This document shows positions 4,735 through 12,197 of a stretch of DNA of 13,667 bases, in pieces; position 1 is the stretch's first letter; every line of letters begins with the position of its first letter. The stretch covers positions 1 to 13,667 of the forward strand of contig PWPZ01000113.1 in assembly GCA_003556985.1 (NCBI GenBank), in the 5' to 3' direction. This DNA comes from Bacteroidota bacterium (GTDB taxonomy: Bacteria; Bacteroidota; Bacteroidia; Bacteroidales; PUMT01). A program made the translations under genes and the position numbers. The notes beneath the pieces were generated by a model that was not told the DNA's origin, ran no database searches, and saw only the letters and a list, made by a program, of their open reading frames with translations.

Positions 4735-6780
4735 ATGCAAAAAGGTAAGATTGACGTAAAAACTGAGAATATTTTTCCGATAATCAAGAAATTTCTCTAC
4801 TCCGATCATGAAATATTCCTGAGGGAGCTGGTTTCCAATGCTATTGACGCCACACAAAAAATGAAAACGCTGGCGTCGGTAGGTGATTATAAGGGAGAAC
4901 TTGGTGATCAGACTGTGCGGGTGAGCCATGATGAAAAGAAAAAGACCCTTACTGTTTCCGATCGGGGAATTGGAATGACAGCCGACGAGGTAAAAAAATA
5001 TATAAACCAGATTGCCTTTTCAAGTGCCGAGGATTTTCTGGAAAAATACAAGGATAAGGTAGATGCAATAATCGGTCATTTCGGGCTTGGTTTTTACTCC
5101 TCATTTATGGTTGCCGATAAGGTGGAGATATTTACCAAATCTTACCGGGAAGACTCTCAGGCCGTAAAATGGAGTTGCGACGGCAGTCCCCGCTACACCC
5201 TCGAAGATGTTGAGAAGGATGATATCGGCACCGATATTGTACTTCATATATCTGACGACTCAAAAGAGTTTCTTGAAGAAAACCGCATTTACGAATTACT
5301 TAATAAGTATTGTAAATTTCTTCCTGTACCCATAGCTTTTGGAACGGAAAAGGAATGGAAAGATGGTAAAGAGGTTGATACCGGCAAGCCCCGGATCATA
5401 AACAATACTGAACCTGCGTGGACTAAAAAACCGGCCGACCTGAAAGAGGAGGACTATGATAAGTTCTATCAGGAGCTGTATCCGATGAATGAAAAACCAC
5501 TTTTCCATATTCATCTTAATGTTGATTATCCCTTTAATCTCACCGGTGTCCTTTATTTTCCCAAGTTAAAAAGTAATGTTGAAATCCAGAAAAACAAGAT
5601 TCAGCTTTATTCAAACCAGGTCTTTGTAACCGATTCTGTTGAAGGAGTTGTTCCCGAATTCCTTACTTTGCTTCATGGAGTGCTTGATTCTCCTGATATA
5701 CCGCTTAACGTGTCCAGGAGCTATCTGCAGAGCGATGCAAATGTGAAAAAGATATCCTCCCATATAACCAAAAAGGTTTCCGACCGACTAATGGATAATT
5801 TTAAAAAAAACAGGGATGAGTTTGAGAAAAAATGGGATGACTTGAAAATATTCATCGAATACGGAATGATCAGCGATGAAAAATTTTATGAAAAGGCGGA
5901 GAAATTTGCTTTGCTGAAAAACTCCGATAGCAAATATTTTACTTTTGACGAATACGAAAAGCTCATTAAGGAAAATCAAACGGACAAAAATAAAAACCTC
6001 ATTTACCTTTATACCACCGATACTGAAAAGCAATATTCTTTCATTGAAATGGCAAAGGCAAGAGGTTACGATGTCCTTGTCATGGACGGACAACTTGACA
6101 TCCATTATATAAACCATCTTGAAACCAAGTTTAAAGAATCCCGGTTTGTCCGCGTTGATTCGGATGTGATTGACAAGCTGATATTGAAGGAAGAGAAGGC
6201 TGAATCAAAATTACCGGCTAATCAACAGAATGATCTCTCGGCTGTTTTCAGGAGTGTCTTGCCAGAAAAACCGATGTTCTCCGTATCCTTTGAGGGCATG
6301 AATGAGACCGACAACCCTGTTACCATTACCCAGTCAGAATTTATGAGAAGAATGAAAGATATGTCTGAAATGGGAGGCGGTCCTGGATTTTACGGCGATT
6401 TGCCCGATAGCTATAACCTTGTTGTAAATACCAATCATCCCCTTATTATCAAACTTGCCGAAGAGAAAGATGAGGTTGCCGGAAAGGAGCTTAACAAACT
6501 CAATGAAAAAATCACTCCGGTGAAATCCAGCAAAGAAGAACTTGAAAAAGCAAACCGTGAAAAAAAGGAGGAGGAAATTCCTCAGGAAGAAAAAGACCGG
6601 TTAAGTGATCTTGATAAAAAACTCAGTGATCTGGAAGGCAAAAAGGAAGCTGTTTTGAAAAAAGTTGCCACCGATAACAAGCTGGTCAAACAATTGATCG
6701 ATCTTGCCCTGCTGTCCAACAACATGCTGAAGGGAGAGGATCTTTCCAGATTTGTAAAAAGAAGCATTGAGCTTATGTAG
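4735..6780 (+). CDS. htpG: Molecular chaperone HtpG (Hsp90)
   Basis: This is the bacterial cytosolic Hsp90, an ATP-driven dimeric chaperone that works with DnaK on client proteins. The N-terminal GHKL ATPase domain (about 1-215) shows ELVSNAIDA with Asn35, DRGIGM with Asp76, and the lid/glycine motif GHFGLGFYSSFMV (114-126). The middle domain carries the catalytic-loop Arg328 in LNVSRSYLQSD. The C-terminal part includes a GGGPGFYGDLPDSYNLVVN segment and dimerisation helices ending FVKRSIELM. At 681 residues it is longer than the E. coli protein (624), largely owing to a highly charged, probably coiled-coil insertion at about 580-650, rich in Glu and Lys. This fits Bacteroidota Hsp90s as I know them. 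The ATG at 4735 begins the canonical KGKIDVKTENIFPIIKKFLYS. It is followed by a strong terminator (6803-6841), so it is transcribed alone or with the upstream exported protein. Confidence 0.97.
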   Translation: MQKGKIDVKTENIFPIIKKFLYSDHEIFLRELVSNAIDATQKMKTLASVGDYKGELGDQTVRVSHDEKKKTLTVSDRGIGMTADEVKKYINQIAFSSAEDFLEKYKDKVDAIIGHFGLGFYSSFMVADKVEIFTKSYREDSQAVKWSCDGSPRYTLEDVEKDDIGTDIVLHISDDSKEFLEENRIYELLNKYCKFLPVPIAFGTEKEWKDGKEVDTGKPRIINNTEPAWTKKPADLKEEDYDKFYQELYPMNEKPLFHIHLNVDYPFNLTGVLYFPKLKSNVEIQKNKIQLYSNQVFVTDSVEGVVPEFLTLLHGVLDSPDIPLNVSRSYLQSDANVKKISSHITKKVSDRLMDNFKKNRDEFEKKWDDLKIFIEYGMISDEKFYEKAEKFALLKNSDSKYFTFDEYEKLIKENQTDKNKNLIYLYTTDTEKQYSFIEMAKARGYDVLVMDGQLDIHYINHLETKFKESRFVRVDSDVIDKLILKEEKAESKLPANQQNDLSAVFRSVLPEKPMFSVSFEGMNETDNPVTITQSEFMRRMKDMSEMGGGPGFYGDLPDSYNLVVNTNHPLIIKLAEEKDEVAGKELNKLNEKITPVKSSKEELEKANREKKEEEIPQEEKDRLSDLDKKLSDLEGKKEAVLKKVATDNKLVKQLIDLALLSNNMLKGEDLSRFVKRSIELM

Positions 6781-6802
6781 AAGTAATATTTCGGGATTTT
6801 AT

Positions 6803-6841
6803 AAAGCAGTCTGTTAATTTAATGACAGGCTGCTTTTTTTT
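6803..6841 (+). terminator. Intrinsic terminator of htpG
   Basis: AAGCAGTCTGT (6804-6814) pairs with ACAGGCTGCTT (6825-6835) as an 11-bp stem with one U-G wobble and a 10-base loop, followed by an uninterrupted T-run (6834-6841). It lies 23 bases after the htpG stop. Confidence 0.9.
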
Positions 6842-6855
6842 GTGTGGGATTTGTC

Positions 6856-6863
6856 TATTTTTG
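6856..6863 (+). promoter_or_regulatory. -7 promoter box for the outer-membrane protein gene
   Basis: TATTTTTG is an exact TAnnTTTG match directly behind the htpG terminator, the same arrangement as trmH behind HU. No good -33 TTTG is at the right spacing; only the T-run of the terminator sits 18-20 bases upstream. Transcription would start near 6869. Confidence 0.45.
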
Positions 6864-6872
6864 ATTGTATTT

Positions 6873-7526
6873 ATGAATAAGGCTATGACCCGGAAAATAA
6901 TATATGTTTTATTTTCATTTGTCTCTTTGACATTCCTGCAGGCAGAGGCCCAGAAACACCCTCAATTGCAATATATTTCTTTGGATGCAGGATTAAACAT
7001 GGCCGGAATTCATTCGACAGGGGCTTTCGATAATCATAACAAAAATTTTGGCATCAGGTTATGCCTATCAGGCAATTACTCTTTCAATGATTACGCTTCG
7101 TTGGGTGCAGCCCTTTCATTTGAGCAAAAAGGAGCCGGTGATCCCGTATATGACTTTAATACTAACCTAAATTATATTACTCTGCCTTTGTACTTTAAAG
7201 TACGTACCGGTAAGGATCCTCAGTTGTTTTTTACTGCAGGCATCTATGGCTCAAGACTTTTAAGCGCTTCAAGGCGTGGAGAGCGGTTTGTTGACGGACA
7301 GTCGGAAGCAGTAAATGAAAAGGTCACATCAGAATTCAGGCCTTTTGACATGGGACTGGCAGCCGGCGGCGGGATAATGGTAAAGCTGTATGATAACTTC
7401 GATTTTATGGTTTCGGCAGGTATTTCAAGAGGATTGCTGAAAATTGACAAACTGACGGATGAAAGTGCAAAAAACTATATAATAGGTATCAGCGCAGGTT
7501 ATATCTGGTACATAGGGTTCAGGTAA
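6873..7526 (+). CDS. Outer-membrane beta-barrel protein (PorT / OMP_b-brl_2 type)
   Basis: This is a 217-residue exported protein. The signal peptide is basic MNKAMTRK followed by IIYVLFSFVSLTFL and cleaved around AEA-Q. The mature part alternates polar and hydrophobic residues as in a small (~8-strand) barrel. It shows the family-typical LNYITLPLYFKVRTG, FFTAGIYGSRLL and RPFDMGLAAGGGI, and ends on an aromatic residue and Arg (YIWYIGFR). This resembles Bacteroidota PorT-family/OMP_b-brl_2 proteins, mostly of unknown cargo or function. The frame is open from an ATG at 6822, but that start lies inside the htpG terminator and ahead of the -7 box at 6856-6863, so it is rejected. The ATG at 6885 (MTRKIIY) is an equally good alternative and would leave a more usual leader. 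It is convergent with the DUF7935-like gene 52 bases away; no terminator is seen between them. Confidence 0.83.
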   Translation: MNKAMTRKIIYVLFSFVSLTFLQAEAQKHPQLQYISLDAGLNMAGIHSTGAFDNHNKNFGIRLCLSGNYSFNDYASLGAALSFEQKGAGDPVYDFNTNLNYITLPLYFKVRTGKDPQLFFTAGIYGSRLLSASRRGERFVDGQSEAVNEKVTSEFRPFDMGLAAGGGIMVKLYDNFDFMVSAGISRGLLKIDKLTDESAKNYIIGISAGYIWYIGFR

Positions 7527-7578
7527 ATTACTTTCCGGTTTTATAAGATAATATGAAGGATCGGGGGTTGGTTGCCCT

Positions 7579-8100
7579 TTAAAAGATCTCCTTTAATTCC
7601 TTTTTGATAAAATCGATTGCAATATCAGTAGGTGAGACATCCTTGTCAATAATCTCTTCAAGTATTTCCTGGCTCAGTTTAATTGAAGGAGCATCAGGTT
7701 CAATCGATTTAGCTGACTTATTAATAATATTTATAAGACTTGAACGGGCATTTTTAATTATTTCCCAGCTTTCTTTGCTAACATATATCTGCTGGGTTAG
7801 ATTGTGCTCAAATTCCGCCCTTATAACAGCCAGTAATTCGGTATGAAGCTGCTTGCTTGTCATACCCTGGCGATTTACCCGCATTATTAAAGATTCCGGA
7901 GATATCCGCTCAAGGAATAATACCAGCCGTTCATAAGCCTGCAGTCTTACAGGTAAAATAAATTGATCATTTTTCATCATCAGGTTTATTTTCCTGATTT
8001 TTTGCTCGTTTTCCAGAAACTTCCTGATAAGAAGGTAAGCCGTCAGAAATACTATTAAGGCGGGTATGGTGTATTTCAATATTTCGGTAAAAATTGACAT
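7579..8100 (-). CDS. Membrane-anchored DUF7935-like protein of unknown function
   Basis: This is a 173-residue protein with one N-terminal transmembrane helix (about 9-27, KYTIPALIVFLTAYLLI), followed by a soluble, mostly helical region. The segment LPVRLQAYERLVLFLERISPE (49-69), then GMTSKQLHTELLAVIRAEFEHNLTQQIYVS (79-108), is a pattern I know from a small uncharacterised Bacteroidota family, which I believe is DUF7935; the number should be confirmed by profile search. A basic stretch directly after the helix suggests the soluble part is cytoplasmic. The open frame begins at a TTG at 8121, but the ATG at 8100 gives a compact start. No TAnnTTTG box is visible upstream. It is divergent from the class I aminotransferase, sharing a 148-base intergenic region, and convergent with the barrel gene. 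Confidence 0.72.
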   Translation of the reverse strand: MSIFTEILKYTIPALIVFLTAYLLIRKFLENEQKIRKINLMMKNDQFILPVRLQAYERLVLFLERISPESLIMRVNRQGMTSKQLHTELLAVIRAEFEHNLTQQIYVSKESWEIIKNARSSLINIINKSAKSIEPDAPSIKLSQEILEEIIDKDVSPTDIAIDFIKKELKEIF

Positions 8101-8204
8101 TATATTCGGTTTTATAAGCAATGATAATTATTTTTTGACCGTAAATACCCACATGACCCAATAATTTTCTAATTTTAAGGTATCCGAATTTTCTGTTTTT
8201 ACAT

Positions 8205-8219
8205 GAGATTCGGAATCTC
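8205..8219. promoter_or_regulatory. 15-base perfect hyphenated palindrome (candidate operator)
   Basis: GAGATTC-G-GAATCTC is a perfect 7+1+7 dyad ending 29 bases before the aminotransferase ATG. It overlaps a second inverted repeat, TCCGAAT (8183-8189) with ATTCGGA (8208-8214). A one-base centre cannot form a hairpin loop, which favours a binding site for a dimeric regulator over an RNA structure. The bound factor is unknown. Confidence 0.45.
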
Positions 8220-8248
8220 TCAAATTAATACATAAAACTGGAAAAACT

Positions 8249-9442
8249 ATGGAATATATATCACGGAAAATCAGGAAACTTTCAGATTCTCAAACTATGG
8301 CAATGAATCAGAAAAGCCGGGATTTACAGGATAAGGGTGTGGATGTGATTAATCTAAGTGTTGGAGAGCCGGATTTTCCTACTCCTCCACATGTTAAGGA
8401 TGCTGCCAGAAAAGCCCTCGATGATAACTTTACATTCTATTCGCCGGTAGGCGGATACCCTGATCTCAAACAGGCAATTTCAAGAAAATTTCTTTCCGAG
8501 AATGGATTGAATTACGGTCCGGCAAATATTATGGCTTCAAACGGAGCCAAGCATTCACTGGCAAATGCGATCATGGTTCTTGTTGATGACGGTGACGAGG
8601 TTATAGTTCCTTCCCCTTACTGGGTCACCTACGTCGAACTGGTTAAGCTGGCAGGAGGAACAAATGTTATTGTCAAGTCCAAAATAGAAGATGATTTTAA
8701 AATGTCTCCCCGCGACCTTGAAGAAGCAATTACGCCAAAAACCAGGGTTTTGCTCCTCTGTTCACCAAACAATCCTACCGGGACCGTTTATACAAAAGAG
8801 GAACTTGCAGGTTTTGCAGAAATATTGTCAAGGCATCCTGGTATTTTCGTGATTTCTGACGAAATATATGAGCACATAAATTTTTCGGGAAAACACGAAT
8901 CGATTGCAAGTTTTAAGGAAATACATGACAGGGTAATTGTAATAAACGGTGTTTCAAAGGCTTATGCAATGACCGGCTGGAGGTTAGGCTATCTTGCCGG
9001 TCCCGAATGGGTTGTCAAAGCATGCAGTAAGCTCCAGGGGCAGTTTACATCCGGACCATCCTCTATATCCCAGAAAGCTTCAGTGGCAGCCCTTACCGGA
9101 GGAAATTCCTTTCCTGTGGAAATGATGAAGGCTTTTCTCAGGAGGCGTGACCTGGTTTTTGAACTTGCAGGCAGTATAGACGGTATGAAAGTCTCAAGGC
9201 CAGGGGGCGCCTTTTACCTGTTCCCTGATATCAGCAGTTATTGCGGTCTAAGTATTGACGGTACGGTAATCAGGGATGATAATGATTTTTGTATGTTCTT
9301 ACTCGAACAGGCTCACGTAGCCGCTGTTCCCGGAACAGCTTTCGGAGCCCCCAATCACATCAGGATTTCGTTTGCTACCAGCGATGACAGGCTAACCGAG
9401 GCTTTTAAACGAATGGATAAGGTCCTGAAAAGATTAAAGTAA
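8249..9442 (+). CDS. Class I/II PLP-dependent aminotransferase, aspartate aminotransferase-like
   Basis: This is a 397-residue fold-type I aminotransferase of the I-gamma/I-beta aspartate aminotransferase group. It would exchange amino groups between aspartate (or an aromatic/prephenate substrate) and 2-oxoglutarate in the cytosol. Landmarks: LSVGEPDFPTPPHV near the N-terminus, YSPVGGYPDLK, NGAKHSL at the PLP phosphate site, SPYWVTY, the CSPNNPTG loop (N175), SDEIYEH (D204, Y207), the Schiff-base Lys237 in NGVSKAYAMTGWRLGY, Arg245, and the carboxylate-binding Arg372 in NHIRISFATSD. All catalytic positions are intact and length is normal. The ATG follows an A-rich leader; the start MEYISRKIRKLSDSQTMAM matches the family. 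Substrate (Asp, aromatic or prephenate) cannot be resolved from context. A palindromic operator candidate lies immediately upstream. BrkB follows after 90 bases with no clear terminator between. Confidence 0.92.
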   Translation: MEYISRKIRKLSDSQTMAMNQKSRDLQDKGVDVINLSVGEPDFPTPPHVKDAARKALDDNFTFYSPVGGYPDLKQAISRKFLSENGLNYGPANIMASNGAKHSLANAIMVLVDDGDEVIVPSPYWVTYVELVKLAGGTNVIVKSKIEDDFKMSPRDLEEAITPKTRVLLLCSPNNPTGTVYTKEELAGFAEILSRHPGIFVISDEIYEHINFSGKHESIASFKEIHDRVIVINGVSKAYAMTGWRLGYLAGPEWVVKACSKLQGQFTSGPSSISQKASVAALTGGNSFPVEMMKAFLRRRDLVFELAGSIDGMKVSRPGGAFYLFPDISSYCGLSIDGTVIRDDNDFCMFLLEQAHVAAVPGTAFGAPNHIRISFATSDDRLTEAFKRMDKVLKRLK

Positions 9443-9532
9443 CAAAAATTAATCCGGGTATTGGATTTTTGTTTACTGCCCGGTTCGCGGTAACTGTCAT
9501 TTTCCAGGACAAAATAATATAAATATCTGTTT

Positions 9533-10867
9533 ATGGTTAGTAAAGAAAAAATCAAAAAAGTCTCGGTTTTTTTAAAGAGAGATATCTGGAAAATCCCCCT
9601 TGATGAAATGTCTCCCTTAAGAGCTTTTTTTATACGGCAGCTGCAGATATTTATCATTGCCCTAAGAGGGCTTTCCGAAGACAATGTCTACCTGCGGGCC
9701 TCGGCACTAACTTTTTTCTCACTGTTGTCCCTTGTTCCGGTAATAGCCATGGCTTTCGGAATTGCTAAAGGTTTCGGTCTCCAGGACTACCTCGTTGCTC
9801 AGCTTGAACAGGCCTTTGTCGGGAGGGAGGAAGTGTTTGAATTTATTCTTGATTTTTCAGAATCGCTCCTGGAAACTGCCCAGGGCGGAATCATGGCTGG
9901 AGTTGGTCTGATTTTTCTGGTTTTTATGGTTATGAAGGTGCTTAACCATATTGAAGAATCATTTAATGAGATATGGCATATAAGCAAAGAGAGAAGTTTT
10001 TCCAGAAAATTTTCAGATTATTTTGCAATAATGCTGATCTCTCCTTTTTTTATAATTCTTTCGAATATAGCAACGGTTTACCTGATTACCCGACTGGAGG
10101 AGTTGACAGCACAGATATATTTGCTGGGTTTATTCAGCCCGGTTATTTTAAGCGTTTTACAACTGATTCCCTTTATTCTTATCTGGATCATGTTTACAAT
10201 ATTGTACATGATCATGCCCAATACAAGGGTTAATTTCATTTCTGCCCTTTTAGCAGGGATCATAGCAGGCACAATTTTTCAACTGACACAATACGGATAT
10301 GTGTATTTTCAGGTGGGTGTTTCCCGTTACAGTGCAATTTACGGAAGTTTTGCAGCGCTTCCCCTTTTGATGATTTGGATGCAGATCAGTTGGATTATAG
10401 TGCTTTTCGGTGCTGAACTGTCATTTGCCAACCAGAATATAGAACAGTATGAGTATGAATCCGAATCACTCAATATGAGCCTGTATAACCGCAGGCTAAT
10501 TACCATTTATGTTGCTCACCTGCTGATAAAGAACTTTGAAAAAGGCATCCCTCCTTATACGGCCCGTCAGATAAGCCACGAACTGCAACTGCCGATACGT
10601 TTGGTGAGGAATATCCTGAATGATCTTACTGAAATTAACATAGTATCGGAGGTGAGAACCCTGTCTGCAAAGGAAACCGCCTATCAGCCTGCCATAGATA
10701 TAAATAAGATAACCATCAAGTATCTTTCCGACAAACTTGATCACCGGGGCATAGATTTTCTCTTTGCCAGCCGCACAAGGGAGATCAGCAAAATCAAGAG
10801 TATTATGGACTCTTTTAACAATGCTGTTGAGAACAATCCGGACAATAAGTTATTAAAGGAAATCTAA
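9533..10867 (+). CDS. YihY/BrkB family inner-membrane protein with C-terminal winged-helix-like region
   Basis: This is a 444-residue polytopic membrane protein of the YihY/virulence-factor-BrkB family (once mislabelled ribonuclease BN). Six membrane segments are visible: about 57-79, 118-139, 162-186, 197-228, 235-257 and 270-297. Family landmarks are YLRASALTFFSLLSLVPV (53-70), NHIEESFNEIWHI (138-150) and IYGSFAALPLLMIWMQISW (269-287), with FGAELSFANQ closing the domain. The core is followed by ~145 residues of soluble tail. Within it, RLITIYVAHLLIKNF, YTARQISHELQLP (342-354) and IRLVRNILNDLTEINIVSEV (355-374) read as a winged-helix/MarR-like fold. Molecular function of the family is unsettled; a transporter or envelope role is usually supposed. 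The ATG at 9533 has no Shine-Dalgarno sequence. Its stop is 7 bases from the stop of the convergent tolC-like gene. Confidence 0.9.
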   Translation: MVSKEKIKKVSVFLKRDIWKIPLDEMSPLRAFFIRQLQIFIIALRGLSEDNVYLRASALTFFSLLSLVPVIAMAFGIAKGFGLQDYLVAQLEQAFVGREEVFEFILDFSESLLETAQGGIMAGVGLIFLVFMVMKVLNHIEESFNEIWHISKERSFSRKFSDYFAIMLISPFFIILSNIATVYLITRLEELTAQIYLLGLFSPVILSVLQLIPFILIWIMFTILYMIMPNTRVNFISALLAGIIAGTIFQLTQYGYVYFQVGVSRYSAIYGSFAALPLLMIWMQISWIIVLFGAELSFANQNIEQYEYESESLNMSLYNRRLITIYVAHLLIKNFEKGIPPYTARQISHELQLPIRLVRNILNDLTEINIVSEVRTLSAKETAYQPAIDINKITIKYLSDKLDHRGIDFLFASRTREISKIKSIMDSFNNAVENNPDNKLLKEI

Positions 10868-10874
10868 CAGGGGG

Positions 10875-12197
10875 TCAGATATATTCCATGATCCTGCCGG
10901 AAATTTGTAGCAGGGATATCTCTGCAAGTTTTGTCTGATATTGAATGCTAAGAAGCCTTTCTTCCGCTTCCAGCAAGCTGACCTGTATTTCACGCAGCTC
11001 TATACCTGAAAGGGCTCCCAGTCTGTAACGTTCAAAGGCTATTTCCATGTTCTCCCTTGCAGTTTCAAGGTTTTCATATTCCATCTCCAGTAATCTGAGA
11101 TTACTTTCATACGCGCGGAAAATAGTAACCAGATCGGCGTTGATTTCCTGCAGGATTTGCTGATAGGAAAGCTCCCTGTTTTCTATCTCTATTGATGCAT
11201 TGGCAAGTTCCCTGCGCCGGTTAAAACCATCGAAGAGGTTGATGCCCACCGTTACTCCGTAATTCATTCCCAGGGAATGCCGGTTTTGGATCGTTCCAGT
11301 ATTAAATGTATTAAATGTATAACCGTAACCAGTGTTAATATTAACAAAAGGATAAGTTCTCGATTCAATGATCTTTTTATCGAGTTCCGAAATTAACTGG
11401 TTGCCGGAGGAAATGAGCAGGTTTGTATTATGTTCAAGAGTGGAGGCATGAAGTTCTTCGTAAGCCAGCTCCTTGTCTACTATAATCATAGTATCTGTAG
11501 CGCCAATCAGTACATGAAAATCATCTTCACCTATAAGTTCGTTCAGGCGTATCTGCGAAGCCCGCAGGACTTCATGCTGCCGGGCAAGCCTTGAGCTGTC
11601 GGCATTAAGAAATACCCTCGACTGAAGCATCTGAAGGCGGGAGCCCGAACCAATCTCATATCTCTCCTGATCTATTCGGTACATTTCCCTTGACAGGGCT
11701 ACTGAATATTCAAGATTGTTTAGCTGACGGTTTTGCTGAATCAGATTATAGTACTCGCTTGCTGTCTGGGCTATAAATCTCTCCAGGGTAAGCCTGGTGC
11801 TCAGTTCTCCCTGCGATCTGAGCTCCTCGAGCCTGCTGTAAGTTGTCCGCACCCTGAAACCGCTGAAAATGTTCCACCTGAGGTCAAGTCCGGCATTAGT
11901 GGTAGTGTTTAATATGCCGGAGGCAGTTTCCGTGGCGCCATCGGCAAACGCCTGCCTGGTATTGGTTAAATTGCCGGAATGCCTGGTGCTGAGATCCAGC
12001 ACCGGCAAAAAGCCTGCATTACCCAGTGTGACGTTATTTTCAAGAATTTCCTGATTGTTACGGGAAATCTGAAGAGAATAATTGTTTTCAAGTCCTTTGC
12101 TTATAAATTCACCGAGTTCGAATTTTTCCTGTTGGCCTAAAGCTGTTGTACAGGTCAGAAAGATCAGATTAAGCAGCAGCAGATGATGTAACTTCAT
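10875..12197 (-). CDS. TolC family outer-membrane efflux protein
   Basis: This is the outer-membrane channel of a tripartite efflux system, 440 residues from the chosen start. The signal peptide is MKLHHLLLLNLIFLTCTTALG, cleaved before QQEKF. There is no good lipobox, so it is probably not lipidated. The mature protein shows two tandem OEP repeats of long helices and barrel hairpins: LGEFISKGLENNYSLQISRNN, then LRWNIFSGFRVRTTY in the first repeat; YGVTVGINLFDGFNRRRELANA and ALSGIELREIQVSLLEAEERL in the second. Length matches TolC-family members. The frame also opens at an ATG at 12227, but 12197 has an A-rich AAAACAAA leader and gives a compact signal peptide. Either way the start overlaps the 3' end of the RND gene (29 or 59 bases), implying translational coupling. 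Confidence 0.92.
   Translation of the reverse strand: MKLHHLLLLNLIFLTCTTALGQQEKFELGEFISKGLENNYSLQISRNNQEILENNVTLGNAGFLPVLDLSTRHSGNLTNTRQAFADGATETASGILNTTTNAGLDLRWNIFSGFRVRTTYSRLEELRSQGELSTRLTLERFIAQTASEYYNLIQQNRQLNNLEYSVALSREMYRIDQERYEIGSGSRLQMLQSRVFLNADSSRLARQHEVLRASQIRLNELIGEDDFHVLIGATDTMIIVDKELAYEELHASTLEHNTNLLISSGNQLISELDKKIIESRTYPFVNINTGYGYTFNTFNTGTIQNRHSLGMNYGVTVGINLFDGFNRRRELANASIEIENRELSYQQILQEINADLVTIFRAYESNLRLLEMEYENLETARENMEIAFERYRLGALSGIELREIQVSLLEAEERLLSIQYQTKLAEISLLQISGRIMEYI

Noticed and set aside
6822..6872. Upstream ATG extending the outer-membrane protein by 17 residues
   Set aside because: It lies inside the htpG terminator hairpin and upstream of the -7 box, and it would add a cysteine-rich hydrophobic stretch before the signal peptide.
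9454..9483. Possible hairpin CCGGG...CCCGG after the class I aminotransferase
   Set aside because: Short stem, 16-base or longer loop and no following T-run; not convincing as a terminator.
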